Counted from the first letter of the stretch, positions 54,061-63,869 are shown. The stretch is DNA of 64,000 nucleotides from Lysinibacillus louembei (GCF_033880585.1 NZ_CP137624.1:3631501-3695500), one strand, 5' to 3'. Numbers and translations: made by a program. Notes: a model not told the origin generated them from the sequence alone.

Positions 54061-54753
54061 TTATTTACATGCTTCAATAAATGCTTTAAAAAGTTTAATA
54101 GAATGCTCATCACCAGATGGTGCCATTGCCTCTGGATGCCATTGTACCCCAATACAAAATGGATGTCCTTCATGCTCAACCGCTTCGTTGATGCCATCTG
54201 CTGCAACACCTGCAATGACTAATCCTTCTCCTAGCTGATCAATTGCTTGATGATGGAAGGAATTTGTGCGGACTTGCTCCACATCAAAAATAGCATGAAG
54301 CTTTTCTCCATTAATTTTAACTGTATGTGTTGCCTCATCTCTTAAAGAAGCTTGCACATGTGCAATTGATTGCTCCGATTGTGATGGAATATCTTGAATT
54401 AACGTACCGCCAAATGCTACATTCAATACTTGATGACCGCGACATATTGCCAATATCGGCATATTGCGCTGAAAGGCATTTTGTACAATGGCTAAATCAC
54501 TGTTATCTCGTTTTGTATGAAACATACCTAGCTTTTGATGCGGCTCTTGCCCATATAATTGCGGGTTGACATCATGTCCCCCAATTAATAGTAGACCGTC
54601 TACTTTATTTAATACTTGCTCCACGTCATATGCATCGAGATGTGGAATGCATAAAGGAATTCCTCCAGCTAGCTCTACAGACTGTATGTATGTTTCATTT
54701 ATTTCTAGTTTTTTATCCCCTGTATGCATCGTTACCCCGATTATTGGCTTCAT
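54061..54753 (-). CDS. Class I glutamine amidotransferase-like hydrolase (peptidase C26, PuuD-like)
   Basis: 230 residues. The nucleophile elbow is AICRGHQVLNVAFGG (Cys), and the His-Glu pair is in GVQWHPEAM, as in gamma-glutamyl-GABA hydrolase PuuD. LLIGGHDVNPQLYGQEP is also typical. It would cleave a gamma-glutamyl amide. No putrescine or GABA genes are nearby, so the true substrate is open. Single gene with its own terminator. Confidence 0.85.
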   Translation of the reverse strand: MKPIIGVTMHTGDKKLEINETYIQSVELAGGIPLCIPHLDAYDVEQVLNKVDGLLLIGGHDVNPQLYGQEPHQKLGMFHTKRDNSDLAIVQNAFQRNMPILAICRGHQVLNVAFGGTLIQDIPSQSEQSIAHVQASLRDEATHTVKINGEKLHAIFDVEQVRTNSFHHQAIDQLGEGLVIAGVAADGINEAVEHEGHPFCIGVQWHPEAMAPSGDEHSIKLFKAFIEACK

Positions 54754-54848
54754 TATTACATTCTCCTCACTTGTAAGTTATTACTATTATCATATGCTAG
54801 TTATTTGCAGTGAGCAACGTAATTTTTAGATAATTCAAAAACCTATTT

Positions 54849-55601
54849 TTAAAGCAATTGCATATACCATGCCATTATTTGCTTGCCATAAAAATAAATG
54901 ATAATGCTTGCCAATGCAATAGATGGGCCAAATGGAATTGGTGTTTTGCGATCTTTTTTATATAAATTTAACTGGATAATAGCTAATAGCATCCCAATCA
55001 TCGCTGCTAAAAAAAGTGTAAGCAATGTACTCACTGTACCAAGCACAAGACCAATTAAGAAAAATAGCTTAATATCGCCTCCTCCTATACCACCCTTCGA
55101 TACAGCTGCAATAAGCAATAATAGACCAAAGCCCATCACTGCGCCAAGTAAGCTATCCCACCATAAAGTAAGGGGCGATAATATACGTCCTAAAATAAGT
55201 AAAGGTAAAAAGAATAACAAAATTTTATTCGGTATTAGCATATAGGCAATATCGGAAACTGTAATAATCATTAAAAGTGAAATGAAGAGCAAGGCAACAA
55301 ATAGCTCTGTTGAAAAACCTAGTTGGTAATAAGAAAATGCGAAGAGGATGCCTGTGAAGAACTCAATTATCATATAAATTGGGGAAATACGAATTTTGCA
55401 TATGCGACATTTCCCACGCAATAAAATATACGAAAATATTGGGACTAGCTCAATGATTGTTAAAGTATGCTGACAGTTTGAACAGGAAGCTCGAGGGAAA
55501 ATAATAGATTTGTTTTTGGGGATACGTAAGCCAACAACATTATAAAAAGAACCGAGTATCAGTCCTAATAACAAAAAGAAAAACAGATACATAATTGTCA
55601 T
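54849..55601 (-). CDS. comC: Type IV prepilin peptidase (ComC/PilD-like)
   Basis: 250 residues, ribosome site GTAGGTGAGT. N-terminal cytoplasmic loop with CSNC and CRIC zinc cysteines; catalytic aspartates in TVSDIAYMLIPN and GGGDIKLFFLIGL; about seven membrane segments. It removes the leader from prepilin-like proteins and methylates the new N-terminus. In Bacillales this serves the competence pseudopilus. Pilin genes are not in the window. Confidence 0.92.
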   Translation of the reverse strand: MTIMYLFFFLLLGLILGSFYNVVGLRIPKNKSIIFPRASCSNCQHTLTIIELVPIFSYILLRGKCRICKIRISPIYMIIEFFTGILFAFSYYQLGFSTELFVALLFISLLMIITVSDIAYMLIPNKILLFFLPLLILGRILSPLTLWWDSLLGAVMGFGLLLLIAAVSKGGIGGGDIKLFFLIGLVLGTVSTLLTLFLAAMIGMLLAIIQLNLYKKDRKTPIPFGPSIALASIIIYFYGKQIMAWYMQLL

Positions 55602-55666
55602 TTTGTACTCACCTACATCATTAAAATAGTCGTTTTACTTTTTTATCATACCATATAAAGGAATAA

Positions 55667-55708
55667 AAGCTGTAGGGAAATATAGAAATTCTACATTCCC
55701 TACAGCTT
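55667..55708 (-). terminator. Terminator of the DUF2339 gene
   Basis: AAGCTGTAGGGAA and TTCCCTACAGCTT form a perfect 13-bp stem next to the stop codon. Confidence 0.8.
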
Positions 55709-55709
55709 C

Positions 55710-57800
55710 TTACTTCCTCCCTAATCTCCCCGACAACAACATTCCTGCTGTACCGATGATCATAAAGAGAATTGCCCGAATTAACAGGTTTAATGTGGCT
55801 AAATCAAAGAAAATAAGCTTAAATATTGCGATTAATAATAAAATAAAGCCTGTTGCTGTAACCTTTTTCCATTGTCGCCTTCTTCCTAACAATATTGTTA
55901 GGCTTGCTGCTGCAAAGAGAATCAATGTTTTCATCATAATTGCAATACCCCATGTAAATAGGTCAATCGCGTATAAATAGGATGCAAGATTAATGAAATG
56001 CAATAGTGTTAGAATAATACCTACATTTATATAGATTTCAATATATTTTTCAATGAACCTTTTCCACTTTTGATAAATACGTCCTTCTTTATATATGTCA
56101 GCAAGCAGTGCAATGAGCGTTAAAATGAAAATGCTACGCGTTACAAGCTGCAATACGCTATGCGTATTATCCATAGTGCCTGATGTAAGTAATGCCAAGC
56201 TTTGCGTAAAGTAGCAAACAATGAGTAATGCTGGTGCAAAAATGCCGAGCCAACGGTTATCCATAATTAAAACAACAAGCAGGGCAATAGCGGTTAAGCT
56301 AAAGACAATATACGGAATATGGGATGTTGTTGAAATATAAGCAAAATCAAGCTTTGCCATATACAGAATAACGAAGAAAATAATACTTGCTGCAATGACA
56401 TCCATTGCATAGTACTTAGCTAACCCCCGTTCAAAGCGCATCAGCTCTTCCTTTGGTCTTTTCGCATAAATATAAGCAAGGGCTAGACCTACAATAAGGA
56501 CAATTATCGCTATATTTTCTACATACCAAAATGGTCGTACATCTGTCGTTGCATATAAAGCAAATGCCATCATAAATAAAATAGTTGAATACGTAATTTT
56601 CATTAGCGATGCTCGCAAGCGTATTGCTAACATCATACCTGCAAGAGCTGATAAAACATAGGCGAGTCGATCATAGTCTTGTGCAAAATCAAACGTCATC
56701 ACCATATTAAATGTTAATAGTAATGCAATTGTCGCCGCAATATCGAAAACATGACGCTCGCTCTTTTTATGTGCGATAAAGGCCATGATTACATAAAGTA
56801 CAAATATAATAAATAAATAACCTATTTGATATGGCTCATTTAAAATAAAAATATTAAAAAGCAATAGCACAAAACTGCTAACGCTAAACAATGCACCTTC
56901 TTGTATAACCTTCCATCTTTCGCTACGTATAAATAGCTGCCACCAGCTATTCAAAAATAGCGCTAACAGAATGATGATACTACATGCAAAGTACAGTGTT
57001 TGATTGTATTGTGTAAACCAAATAATTTGTATTGCCAATAGTGAAAAAATCATAGCAATATAAAGGGCAATTTGTTGCTGATGCTGTAAAATAACGAGCT
57101 GAATGGCTCCAAAAATCAGTATAATATAAATTAAAATAAATACTTTTTCAAAATCCATATATTCTAGCAAATAAGGTAAAAGTAAAGATGTAAATACAAC
57201 AAAGGTTGTTAATGCCTGACTCCCCTTTAAATAACTAATGGCAACCCCATATGCGATATATAGTAGTGCAATAGCAAGTGCCACCGTTAATGCGAATATT
57301 TCATATAAAATTGCCCCTGCTGCAGTCGCCAATATACCAATAATAAAGGAACCACCGTATAAAGAGATGACCATTGCTGTCACTTCTTCTTTTTTCTTCT
57401 CAAGGCGCCATGCATAAATGCCGATAGCGATTGATACGATGTAAGCCATCATAACTTTCACTGTATCTGATAAGAAGCCGAATTCGCTTGCTAGCTTTAG
57501 CCCCCATAAAATACCTAGCACTAAAATAACCATAAACAGCTTCGGTAAAATAGTTGTTATACGCTCCTCAAAGGATTTTGTCGGCTTCGCTACTATCTCA
57601 GGTGCCTTCGTTTCACTTATAGCTTTTTCGACAGGCTGCTTTATGACAGCTTGTGTCTTTGTAAAGATAACAGGTTTTTCTTCTGTTTTAGGTGCTACAT
57701 ACGGTTTTTCGTGACCATGCTTAAGCTTTGCTACCTCTGCCTGTAGCTGTGCAACCTCTTGCTCTAGCCGTTCGACTCTTTCCTGCCATTCTCTTTCCAT
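55710..57800 (-). CDS. DUF2339 polytopic membrane protein
   Basis: 696 residues. An N-terminal coiled coil (ERVERLEQEVAQLQAEVAKL) and a lysine/proline-rich linker precede about 20 membrane segments, starting with LFMVILVLGILWGLKLASEFGF, the DUF2339 pattern. Function unknown; large membrane proteins of this family occur widely in bacteria. It is a single gene with its own terminator; the ATG lacks a very strong ribosome site. Confidence 0.82.
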   Translation of the reverse strand: MEREWQERVERLEQEVAQLQAEVAKLKHGHEKPYVAPKTEEKPVIFTKTQAVIKQPVEKAISETKAPEIVAKPTKSFEERITTILPKLFMVILVLGILWGLKLASEFGFLSDTVKVMMAYIVSIAIGIYAWRLEKKKEEVTAMVISLYGGSFIIGILATAAGAILYEIFALTVALAIALLYIAYGVAISYLKGSQALTTFVVFTSLLLPYLLEYMDFEKVFILIYIILIFGAIQLVILQHQQQIALYIAMIFSLLAIQIIWFTQYNQTLYFACSIIILLALFLNSWWQLFIRSERWKVIQEGALFSVSSFVLLLFNIFILNEPYQIGYLFIIFVLYVIMAFIAHKKSERHVFDIAATIALLLTFNMVMTFDFAQDYDRLAYVLSALAGMMLAIRLRASLMKITYSTILFMMAFALYATTDVRPFWYVENIAIIVLIVGLALAYIYAKRPKEELMRFERGLAKYYAMDVIAASIIFFVILYMAKLDFAYISTTSHIPYIVFSLTAIALLVVLIMDNRWLGIFAPALLIVCYFTQSLALLTSGTMDNTHSVLQLVTRSIFILTLIALLADIYKEGRIYQKWKRFIEKYIEIYINVGIILTLLHFINLASYLYAIDLFTWGIAIMMKTLILFAAASLTILLGRRRQWKKVTATGFILLLIAIFKLIFFDLATLNLLIRAILFMIIGTAGMLLSGRLGRK

Positions 57801-57937
57801 TCATCCCACCTACCTTTTATACATTTTATCACATGCTTATAGAAGCTATGACGAACTTTCTGTCGAATCGCGTGAAAATTAAGAATAAAGTAGGGGATTA
57901 AGTGTAAGCTGTAGGAAAATGTATACGGTACAAAAAA

Positions 57938-57977
57938 GATTGCCAAAAAAGCAGACTAACCTACTTTTTGACAATCA
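57938..57977 (-). terminator. Terminator of the deoxyribonucleotidase gene
   Basis: GATTG-CAAAAA...AG arms pair with the inverse around ACTAAC; about 16 paired bases with one mismatch. Confidence 0.65.
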
Positions 57978-57986
57978 ATGACTGTT

Positions 57987-58529
57987 TTATTTTATAAGCT
58001 GTTCTTGGAAGTAGGCTTCGATTTCCTTCCAATTGTTCATTCGAATGAAGCCTTCTGTTGTTTGGTTATATGGCATGGAATATAAAATACCAGTACCTTT
58101 AAATGCTTCTAGCTGATATGGGCTATCATCAATTAAATAGTCTGTGTGAATAACTGATTTCGTGCCACAAAATACGATATTTTGTTTATTAATAAATGGG
58201 AAATAACGCTCTAACCAATCGTATTTCGCATTGAATGAGCCTGGAACTTCCATTGCAGCTGTTGCAATAAAAATATCATAATGCTCCTGCAAATTTTTCA
58301 CCACTTCAATCGCATCTTGGTCCAATAATTCTAAGTCTCCAAAAAAATCTGCCTCATTCATAAAGCCATACAACTTTTTCATCTGTTCATCTGGCAAGTT
58401 ACGTCGAGTCCCACCTATAAATTCTTCATCTGTATAACTTGTCCCAAATCGTTCATTGCATGTTGCACAAAGCTTTTTATAAAAATTAGCTAATACTTGG
58501 TCCATATCAATTGCAATACTTTTTCTCAT
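57987..58529 (-). CDS. 5'(3')-deoxyribonucleotidase (NT5C family, HAD fold)
   Basis: 180 residues. HAD motif I is SIAIDMDQVLANF (nucleophile and acid Asp); motif II TAAMEVPGSF; the late acidic motif is YLIDDSPYQLEAF. It should dephosphorylate deoxyribonucleoside monophosphates such as dUMP or dTMP. Similar genes occur both on chromosomes and on SP-beta-type phages; here it is flanked by core genes. Ribosome site GGAGG upstream. Confidence 0.85.
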   Translation of the reverse strand: MRKSIAIDMDQVLANFYKKLCATCNERFGTSYTDEEFIGGTRRNLPDEQMKKLYGFMNEADFFGDLELLDQDAIEVVKNLQEHYDIFIATAAMEVPGSFNAKYDWLERYFPFINKQNIVFCGTKSVIHTDYLIDDSPYQLEAFKGTGILYSMPYNQTTEGFIRMNNWKEIEAYFQEQLIK

Positions 58530-58621
58530 TATATAGCCTCCTCTTTCATTCCTTTTCTAAGTGTAATCAACTTGTAAACGAGAAACAAGCATGCGTAATT
58601 AACTTAACAAATTTTACAAAT

Positions 58622-59329
58622 TTAACACCTTACATGTTTGCGTTTAAAGCCAATTCGTCCCTTTTCCACTTCTTTTTCAATGCTTTCTAACGCATTTAAG
58701 AAGCTGCTTTTTTTACCAGCCTTCTTCATTTCAACAACACCGATTTCCTTCGCAGTAGTCAATGCCTGTTCGTGTAATGGCTTATACGACACCCCTACCG
58801 TTGTTACAAAATTGTTCATCGCTGATTTTGCTCGCTCTGGCGCAGTATGAATTGTCTCTTTTACAACATCCAGCATATTAGCAAGCTTGCTTTGTGAAAA
58901 TGTCTCATCCTTGCGATTGCCAAGCAGCCAGCAATAACAGCTATAGCCTGCTGACATCTTCAATTCTTCACCACTAGCAATCCATTTATCAGCTACTTGC
59001 TCTGCAATATTTGCCTCTGCTAGCGTTACCGCTACAACATAGTCTGATAGCATATAAAAATATGCCTGCTCAATCCAACGATCATAATCTGCCTCTGTCA
59101 TTGTATTTGGCTCTGCAATAACCCCTGCAAAATACATCGCATCATAATTGCCTGTTGCATATAGCTGCTCTGCAAGCGCTTGATTCGTTTTAATCATTTT
59201 TCTCATCGGCTTCATCGCACCTGTTGCTACGCCAAAAACAGGCTCCTTCGCCCCATTTGAACAATAAGTCTTTTTCATACGCTCTTTTCCTAATGCTTCT
59301 AGCTCCTGCATGACGGTTTGAAAGTCCAT
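58622..59329 (-). CDS. DNA alkylation repair protein (AlkD-like HEAT repeat)
   Basis: 235 residues, all helical, with GVATGAMKPMRKMIKTNQALAEQLYATGNYDAMYFAGVIAEP, shown here in its AlkD/PF08713-like sense, and a lysine-rich end (GKKSSFLNALESIEKEVEKGRIGFKRKH reduced). The last motif CYCWLLGNRKDE sits in the middle. The family includes AlkC/AlkD glycosylases for bulky alkylated bases, but several members lack activity. Ribosome site AAGGAGC. Confidence 0.78.
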   Translation of the reverse strand: MDFQTVMQELEALGKERMKKTYCSNGAKEPVFGVATGAMKPMRKMIKTNQALAEQLYATGNYDAMYFAGVIAEPNTMTEADYDRWIEQAYFYMLSDYVVAVTLAEANIAEQVADKWIASGEELKMSAGYSCYCWLLGNRKDETFSQSKLANMLDVVKETIHTAPERAKSAMNNFVTTVGVSYKPLHEQALTTAKEIGVVEMKKAGKKSSFLNALESIEKEVEKGRIGFKRKHVRC

Positions 59330-59488
59330 TCATTTTGCTCCTTTTGTCATTATTACTTTGACCTTAGTTTATCATTTTCATTACAGGTCAGTGAAGAAAT
59401 ATCCTCTATCCTATTAATCCGTTATAATATAAAGAGATTAATTTTTTATAATTCAATAGAGATTACAGATTTTGAAAAGGAGGCTACC

Positions 59489-60208
59489 TTGGAAACTATT
59501 TTATTTTTTGCATGCATTTTATTTGTCGCCTCTGTGCTGCAAACAAGTACAGGCTTTGGCTTTTCCATTATGGCAACGCCTTTTCTGCTGATGTTGCTGC
59601 TCCCACAAGAGGCTATTCAAATAAATATTATTTTATCTTTATTTATTTCACTTTCATTAATATGGAAAATAAGAGCAACAATTGATTTTACGATTTTAAA
59701 AAGGCTAACCATTGGCAGTATAGCTGGCGTACCTTTTGGTATTATGCTTTTTATTTCGATTGATATCGAAATGTTTAAATTAGGCATTGCGATACTGCTG
59801 TTATTGCTAACATTATTATTAATACTGAATTTTAGAGTTAAGCCTACCCCTGTTCGTGACTTTATCGTTGGCGGATTATCTGGACTTTTAACAACAAGCA
59901 TCGGGATGCCTGGACCACCTTTATTGCTATACTTTACAGGGACAAATACAGAAAAAGCGAAGCTGCGTGCAACTACACTTGCTTTCTATCTATTTATCTA
60001 TTTAATTAGTCTTATTGCACAAATATGCTTTACTGGTACTAGCCTATTCATATGGCAATCAAGCATTTACGCAATTCCGATCGTATTATTTGGCTTGTAT
60101 GTAGGACAAATTATTTTTAAATGGCTGAATCAAAATGCATTTAAAATCCTTACATATATTCTTTTAAGCTTCACAGGTATTTATCTTCTTATTGATTATT
60201 TTAACTAA
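59489..60208 (+). CDS. TauE/SafE-family membrane permease
   Basis: A TTG start at 59489 is chosen because AAAGGAGG precedes it; upstream in-frame ATG codons would add a non-homologous stretch. 239 residues, about eight membrane segments, with LQTSTGFGFSIMATPFLL near the start and GGLSGLLTTSIGMPGPPLLLYF in the middle, the two half-repeats of TauE/SafE. Members export sulfite, sulfoacetate or similar anions. The substrate is unknown here. Confidence 0.85.
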   Translation: METILFFACILFVASVLQTSTGFGFSIMATPFLLMLLLPQEAIQINIILSLFISLSLIWKIRATIDFTILKRLTIGSIAGVPFGIMLFISIDIEMFKLGIAILLLLLTLLLILNFRVKPTPVRDFIVGGLSGLLTTSIGMPGPPLLLYFTGTNTEKAKLRATTLAFYLFIYLISLIAQICFTGTSLFIWQSSIYAIPIVLFGLYVGQIIFKWLNQNAFKILTYILLSFTGIYLLIDYFN

Positions 60209-60213
60209 CATAA

Positions 60214-60252
60214 AATGCTGTAGGGCGCTTTTTGTTTCTCTACAGCTTTTAT
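60214..60252 (+). terminator. Terminator of the TauE-type gene
   Basis: GCTGTAG and CTACAGC pair around a T-rich loop, followed by TTTTATC, just after the stop codon. Confidence 0.6.
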
Positions 60253-60780
60253 CTTGATAAAACCCTATAAACGCTGTGGATCATCCTAGCCTAGTTGCTG
60301 CTCTAGTTTCCATAAATGCATTTTAGTAGCCTTATTGGGATGCACATATCTATGACCTTGCATTGATAGCAAAATTCTCTTTAACCCTTTAAGTGTACAT
60401 TCACGCATTATATACAACCTGCCAATCCATACCGACATCATGAACAATTGCCCAGATTTTTTTGATAACTGTCCTGCCATCTCCTCTTTAAAATTTCGTT
60501 AAAGGTGTTGTTAAATGCTTAAAGGCTGCTTTATCTAGTGCTGCATCTATTAACGATCTAGTCCTTCTATTGGTTGATAGCCTTTGATGTGCCCTATTCT
60601 CTCTCAATCATACTTGCCAGTGTCCAACTTGCACGCTTCAAACGCCTCGTATTGTTGTCTAGCCTCCTGATTTCTTCAAAATTTCATCTTCATTTTAGTA
60701 GCCTCACCTATCCTAAAATAGTGATTTAATTTTCTTTAATAGACAAACTACCAATCCCCCTCCAATCTTAATTCATAAGA
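60253..60780 (-). other. 528-bp stretch without a clear gene, possible decayed - strand gene
   Basis: Short - strand fragments occur in several frames, interrupted by stops, such as IWAIVHDVGMDWQVVYNA near 60430 and a 64-codon frame at 60286-60480. The first is faintly LysM- or phage-like. This looks like a decayed gene, but no parent family can be named with confidence. Confidence 0.3.
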
Positions 60781-60801
60781 TAAAAGGGGAGGTGAGAAAA
60801 A

Positions 60802-61224
60802 ATGATTAAAAAATTAGGCTCGCAAAATTTGATTGACAACAGTTATTGTGCAATTAATCGATTTTTTTGGCCTCCTATAAAAGCTATTGACATATGTTCT
60901 ATTCAACCGCCTCCAGTCATTATCGCTGAAGGAGCTATTATTCCCATAATAAATAGATATTTTTATATCGTTACAGAAAATATTGATTTAACAAACGGAG
61001 TAACACTTCCAACTCATTTATTTTCAGATGATAATGGTAATCCAGTAACCGAATTTACACTTTTTAATCCTAACGGCTACGTTAATCTTTATATTAATGC
61101 CGTCATGCAAGAGGGTGGCACATACCAGGTAACTCCTAATTCATTAACTCTTAACCCATTTAATGCAACTATCTTTGCTGGAACTCCAATCATTATAGAA
61201 TCATTAGGTTTTCAACAAAGATAA
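60802..61224 (+). CDS. DUF4183-like protein, probable spore-surface type
   Basis: 140 residues, ribosome site GGGGAGGTGAG. After a 50-residue leader (ICSIQPPPVIIAEGAIIPI) comes a DUF4183-type beta domain: LFSDDNGNPVTEF, GYVNLYINAVMQEGGTYQVTPNSLTLN (in part) and an end with AGTPIIIESLG. The family is common in Bacillales and often linked to spore surface proteins. The next gene is a shorter paralogue. No signal peptide or collagen repeats are visible. Confidence 0.6.
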   Translation: MIKKLGSQNLIDNSYCAINRFFWPPIKAIDICSIQPPPVIIAEGAIIPIINRYFYIVTENIDLTNGVTLPTHLFSDDNGNPVTEFTLFNPNGYVNLYINAVMQEGGTYQVTPNSLTLNPFNATIFAGTPIIIESLGFQQR

Positions 61225-61262
61225 TATAGAATTCCTTTATCCCTTGAAAGGGGGTGAAAAAA

Positions 61263-61583
61263 ATGGCACTTTCAATTATCAATATTCATGTAAATGTTAC
61301 TGGCACTTCGACTAGATTCTTTAATGTTTTAGCAGCAAATTTACCTGTCACAGACGGTACTACAGTTGCTGCAACTGCCTTTCTAGACGATAGTGGAACT
61401 GCCGCTACCGCATTTCCTGTAGTAGCAAATGGCTACTATAATTTCTATATTAATGGCGTATTACAAGAAGGTGATTCGTATACAATTTCTGCAACAGAAT
61501 TAACATTTAACGGTGTTACAGGTACAATCACAGCAGGAACTCCATTAGTAGTGGAAGCCGTAGAATTAGTTACACAAACTTAA
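61263..61583 (+). CDS. DUF4183-like protein, paralogue of the upstream gene
   Basis: The start at 61263 follows GAAAGGGGGTG; 106 residues. The chain repeats the pattern of its neighbour: ATAFLDDSGTAATAFPV, NGYYNFYINGVLQEGDSYT, ITAGTPLVVEAVELV. It lacks the leader of the first copy. The pair are 38 bases apart and probably share a transcript. Alanine/threonine-rich with no cysteine, suited to an external self-assembling layer; this is inference. Confidence 0.62.
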   Translation: MALSIINIHVNVTGTSTRFFNVLAANLPVTDGTTVAATAFLDDSGTAATAFPVVANGYYNFYINGVLQEGDSYTISATELTFNGVTGTITAGTPLVVEAVELVTQT

Positions 61584-61690
61584 TTTTTAATTAATAATGC
61601 TACGGTTGAAATTTCAATGCGTGTTTTATTGCCATCCGTTTCTATAACCTCCATGCTATTTAAAATCACTAATTTTTCCTTGTTTGTCAT
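61580..61690 (-). CDS. Small 36-residue protein opposite the DUF4183 pair
   Basis: The - strand frame begins MTNKEKLVILNSMEVIETDG and ends ISTVALLIKN. A ribosome-like AAAGGAAAG stands ten bases before the ATG. Its stop codon overlaps the stop of the + strand gene. No family recognised. Acidic-basic balance and codon use look normal, so it may be real. Confidence 0.35.
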   Translation of the reverse strand: MTNKEKLVILNSMEVIETDGNKTRIEISTVALLIKN

Positions 61691-61775
61691 ATGAGTCTTT
61701 CCTTTTCTTCATAATGCAGAACAAACAATGAATAGTTACGAACAGTACATGGATAAGTTAGGGCAATAACAAAAG

Positions 61776-61810
61776 AAAGCGTTGGAACCTAATAGCTCCA
61801 ACGCTTTTCT
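61776..61810 (-). terminator. Terminator of glnA
   Basis: AAAGCGTTGGA and TCCAACGCTTT form a perfect 11-bp stem around ACCTAATAGC, right after the glnA stop codon. Confidence 0.85.
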
Positions 61811-61811
61811 C

Positions 61812-63155
61812 TTAGTACATTTTCAAATAATGATCGCGTTCCCATTGATGAACAGTGGAGCGATACATATCAAATTCAATTTCTTTTGCTTCTTTGAAGT
61901 TCGCATAAATATGCTCACCTAATGCACTTTGTACAATCTTATCTTTTGCTAGTAGCGTTAATGCATCGTCTAGCGCAGCTGGTAAATTAGAAATTCCGTT
62001 TTCTTCACGCTCTTCCTCTGTCATCACATAAATATTGCGGTTAACTGCTGGTGGTGGCGTCATTTTTTTACGAATTCCTTCCAAGCCTGCCTCTAAAATA
62101 ACAGCCATCGCTAAGTATGGATTTGCTGATGGATCTACAGAACGTACTTCAATACGTGTTGAAATACCACGTGATGATGGAATACGAATTAACGGTGAAC
62201 GGTTTTGTGCTGACCATGCCACGTAGCATGGTGCTTCATAGCCTGGTACTAAACGCTTATATGAGTTTACTGTTGGATTTGTAATCGCTGTAAAGCCTTG
62301 AACATGCTCTAATACGCCTGCCATAAATTGCATCGCTGTTTCAGATAAGCCAAGCTCTGTTTGCTCATCATAAAAGGCATTTTCTTTTCCTTTAAATAAA
62401 GAAACATTAAAGTGCATTCCTGAGCCTGCTTCTCCAAATAACGGCTTTGGCATAAATGTTGCATGTAAGCCGTGCTTACGAGCAATTGTTTTTACTACTA
62501 ATTTAAATGTTTGAATATTATCACAGGCTGTAATAGCATCTGCATATTTAAAGTCGATTTCATGCTGACCTGGCGCTACCTCATGGTGAGATGCTTCAAT
62601 TTCAAAGCCCATTTCCTCTAGCTCAAGCACAATGTCACGGCGGCAGTTTTCACCTAAATCTGTTGGTGCTAAATCGAAATAGCCTCCATGGTCATTTACC
62701 TCTAAAGTAGGCTCGCCTTTTTCGTCAAGTTTAAATAAGAAAAATTCTGGCTCTGGCCCTAGATTAAAATCAGTAAAGCCAAGCTTCTCCATTTCCTTCA
62801 ATACGCGCTTTAAATTTGAGCGTGGGTCGCCAGCAAAAGGTGTACCATCTGGGTTTGCAATATCACAAATTAAGCGTGCTACTTTGCCTTTTTCAGCTGT
62901 CCATGGGAAAACCATAAACGAATCGTAATCAGGCAATAAATACATATCTGATTCTTCGATACGCACGAAGCCTTCGATTGAAGAGCCATCGAACATCATT
63001 TTATTGTCTAACGCTTTATCTAATTGACTAACTGGAATTTCTACATTTTTAATTGTTCCTAAAATATCAGTGAACTGTAATCGAATAAATTTTACTTCAT
63101 GCTCTTGAACCAGTTTCTTAATGTCATCCTTTGTGTACTTACCCAAATGTATCAC
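61812..63155 (-). CDS. glnA: Glutamine synthetase, type I
   Basis: 447 residues, usual length for the GSI-alpha type. It joins ammonia to glutamate using ATP. Signatures: [53 protein letters not shown] and [17 protein letters not shown]. The adenylylation Tyr loop of proteobacterial enzymes is not the expected control; in Bacillales feedback-inhibited GlnA instead acts through GlnR and TnrA. It is the second gene of the glnRA operon, 24 bases after glnR. Confidence 0.98.
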   Translation of the reverse strand: MIHLGKYTKDDIKKLVQEHEVKFIRLQFTDILGTIKNVEIPVSQLDKALDNKMMFDGSSIEGFVRIEESDMYLLPDYDSFMVFPWTAEKGKVARLICDIANPDGTPFAGDPRSNLKRVLKEMEKLGFTDFNLGPEPEFFLFKLDEKGEPTLEVNDHGGYFDLAPTDLGENCRRDIVLELEEMGFEIEASHHEVAPGQHEIDFKYADAITACDNIQTFKLVVKTIARKHGLHATFMPKPLFGEAGSGMHFNVSLFKGKENAFYDEQTELGLSETAMQFMAGVLEHVQGFTAITNPTVNSYKRLVPGYEAPCYVAWSAQNRSPLIRIPSSRGISTRIEVRSVDPSANPYLAMAVILEAGLEGIRKKMTPPPAVNRNIYVMTEEEREENGISNLPAALDDALTLLAKDKIVQSALGEHIYANFKEAKEIEFDMYRSTVHQWERDHYLKMY

Positions 63156-63179
63156 TCTCCTAAGTTAATGTATGTCCGC

Positions 63180-63557
63180 TTATTTATAAAAGCGTGTAAA
63201 ATTTCCTTGACGAATGGATGTTTTTTGCATGCTTCGTGCTTGTAGCATTTCTTCCCGCATAATGCGGCGCAATTCTCGATCAGAAATTTCTTTCTTGCCT
63301 TCTGTATTCACATGCTTCTTCATCGCGAATACTTTTTTAATTCCTGCCATATTCGTGCCTCGCTCAAGCATTTCCTTTATTTCCAGCAATACATCAACAT
63401 CATTTAACGAAAACATTCGTCTATTTCCTTCTGTACGATGAGGTTGAACTAAATTGTGTTCTTCATAATATCGTATTTGACGCGCTGTTAAATCCGTTAG
63501 CTGCATCACAATACTTATTGGTAACACTGGCATAGATCGACGAATTTCACTACCCAT
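63180..63557 (-). CDS. glnR: Nitrogen regulator GlnR
   Basis: 125 residues, ribosome site GGAGGTGAA. MerR-type winged helix with MQLTDLTARQIRYYEEHNLVQPHR and GNRRMFSLNDVDVLLEI. The C-terminal tail (RSMQKTSIRQGNFTRFYK) is the autoinhibitory part that senses feedback-inhibited GlnA. GlnR represses glnRA and urease-type genes in nitrogen excess. Its own promoter carries a perfect GlnR box. Confidence 0.96.
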   Translation of the reverse strand: MGSEIRRSMPVLPISIVMQLTDLTARQIRYYEEHNLVQPHRTEGNRRMFSLNDVDVLLEIKEMLERGTNMAGIKKVFAMKKHVNTEGKKEISDRELRRIMREEMLQARSMQKTSIRQGNFTRFYK

Positions 63558-63576
63558 TTAATTCACCTCCGCTATT

Positions 63577-63606
63577 ATCATACATCAGTGTTTTTTTATA
63601 CGTCAA
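63577..63606 (-). promoter_or_regulatory. glnRA sigma-A promoter
   Basis: On the - strand TTGACG (63606-63601) and TATGAT (63582-63577) are separated by 18 bases, 14 or so bases before the glnR ribosome site. Confidence 0.6.
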
Positions 63607-63612
63607 TTTTCA

Positions 63613-63629
63613 TGTAAGAAAACCTAACA
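63613..63629 (-). promoter_or_regulatory. GlnR/TnrA box of glnRA
   Basis: The - strand reads TGTTAGGTTTTCTTACA, an exact match to TGTNAN7TNACA, just upstream of the -35 element. Confidence 0.88.
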
Positions 63630-63668
63630 TGAAATCTTCTCTTATCATAACCTTCGAAATAGCAATTA

Positions 63669-63715
63669 AAAACTACCTTAAAAATGGCTTTATACAGCAC
63701 TTTTAAGGTAGTTTT
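63669..63715 (-). terminator. Terminator of ynbB
   Basis: AAAACTACCTTAAAA and TTTTAAGGTAGTTTT form a perfect 15-bp stem around a 17-base loop, between ynbB and glnR. Confidence 0.75.
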
Positions 63716-63869
63716 ATTGTTTGCATTTTTGCAAAATATAAGGTTATGAGCCACCTTTCATTGAGCGAAAATCAACGAATGAGCATACCATTTCTTTCAA
63801 AAAATTATTTTTTTATTCTGTCACTCCAAATTTTAATGCTGCAACAATTTAAAATCTTTTAACATGACC

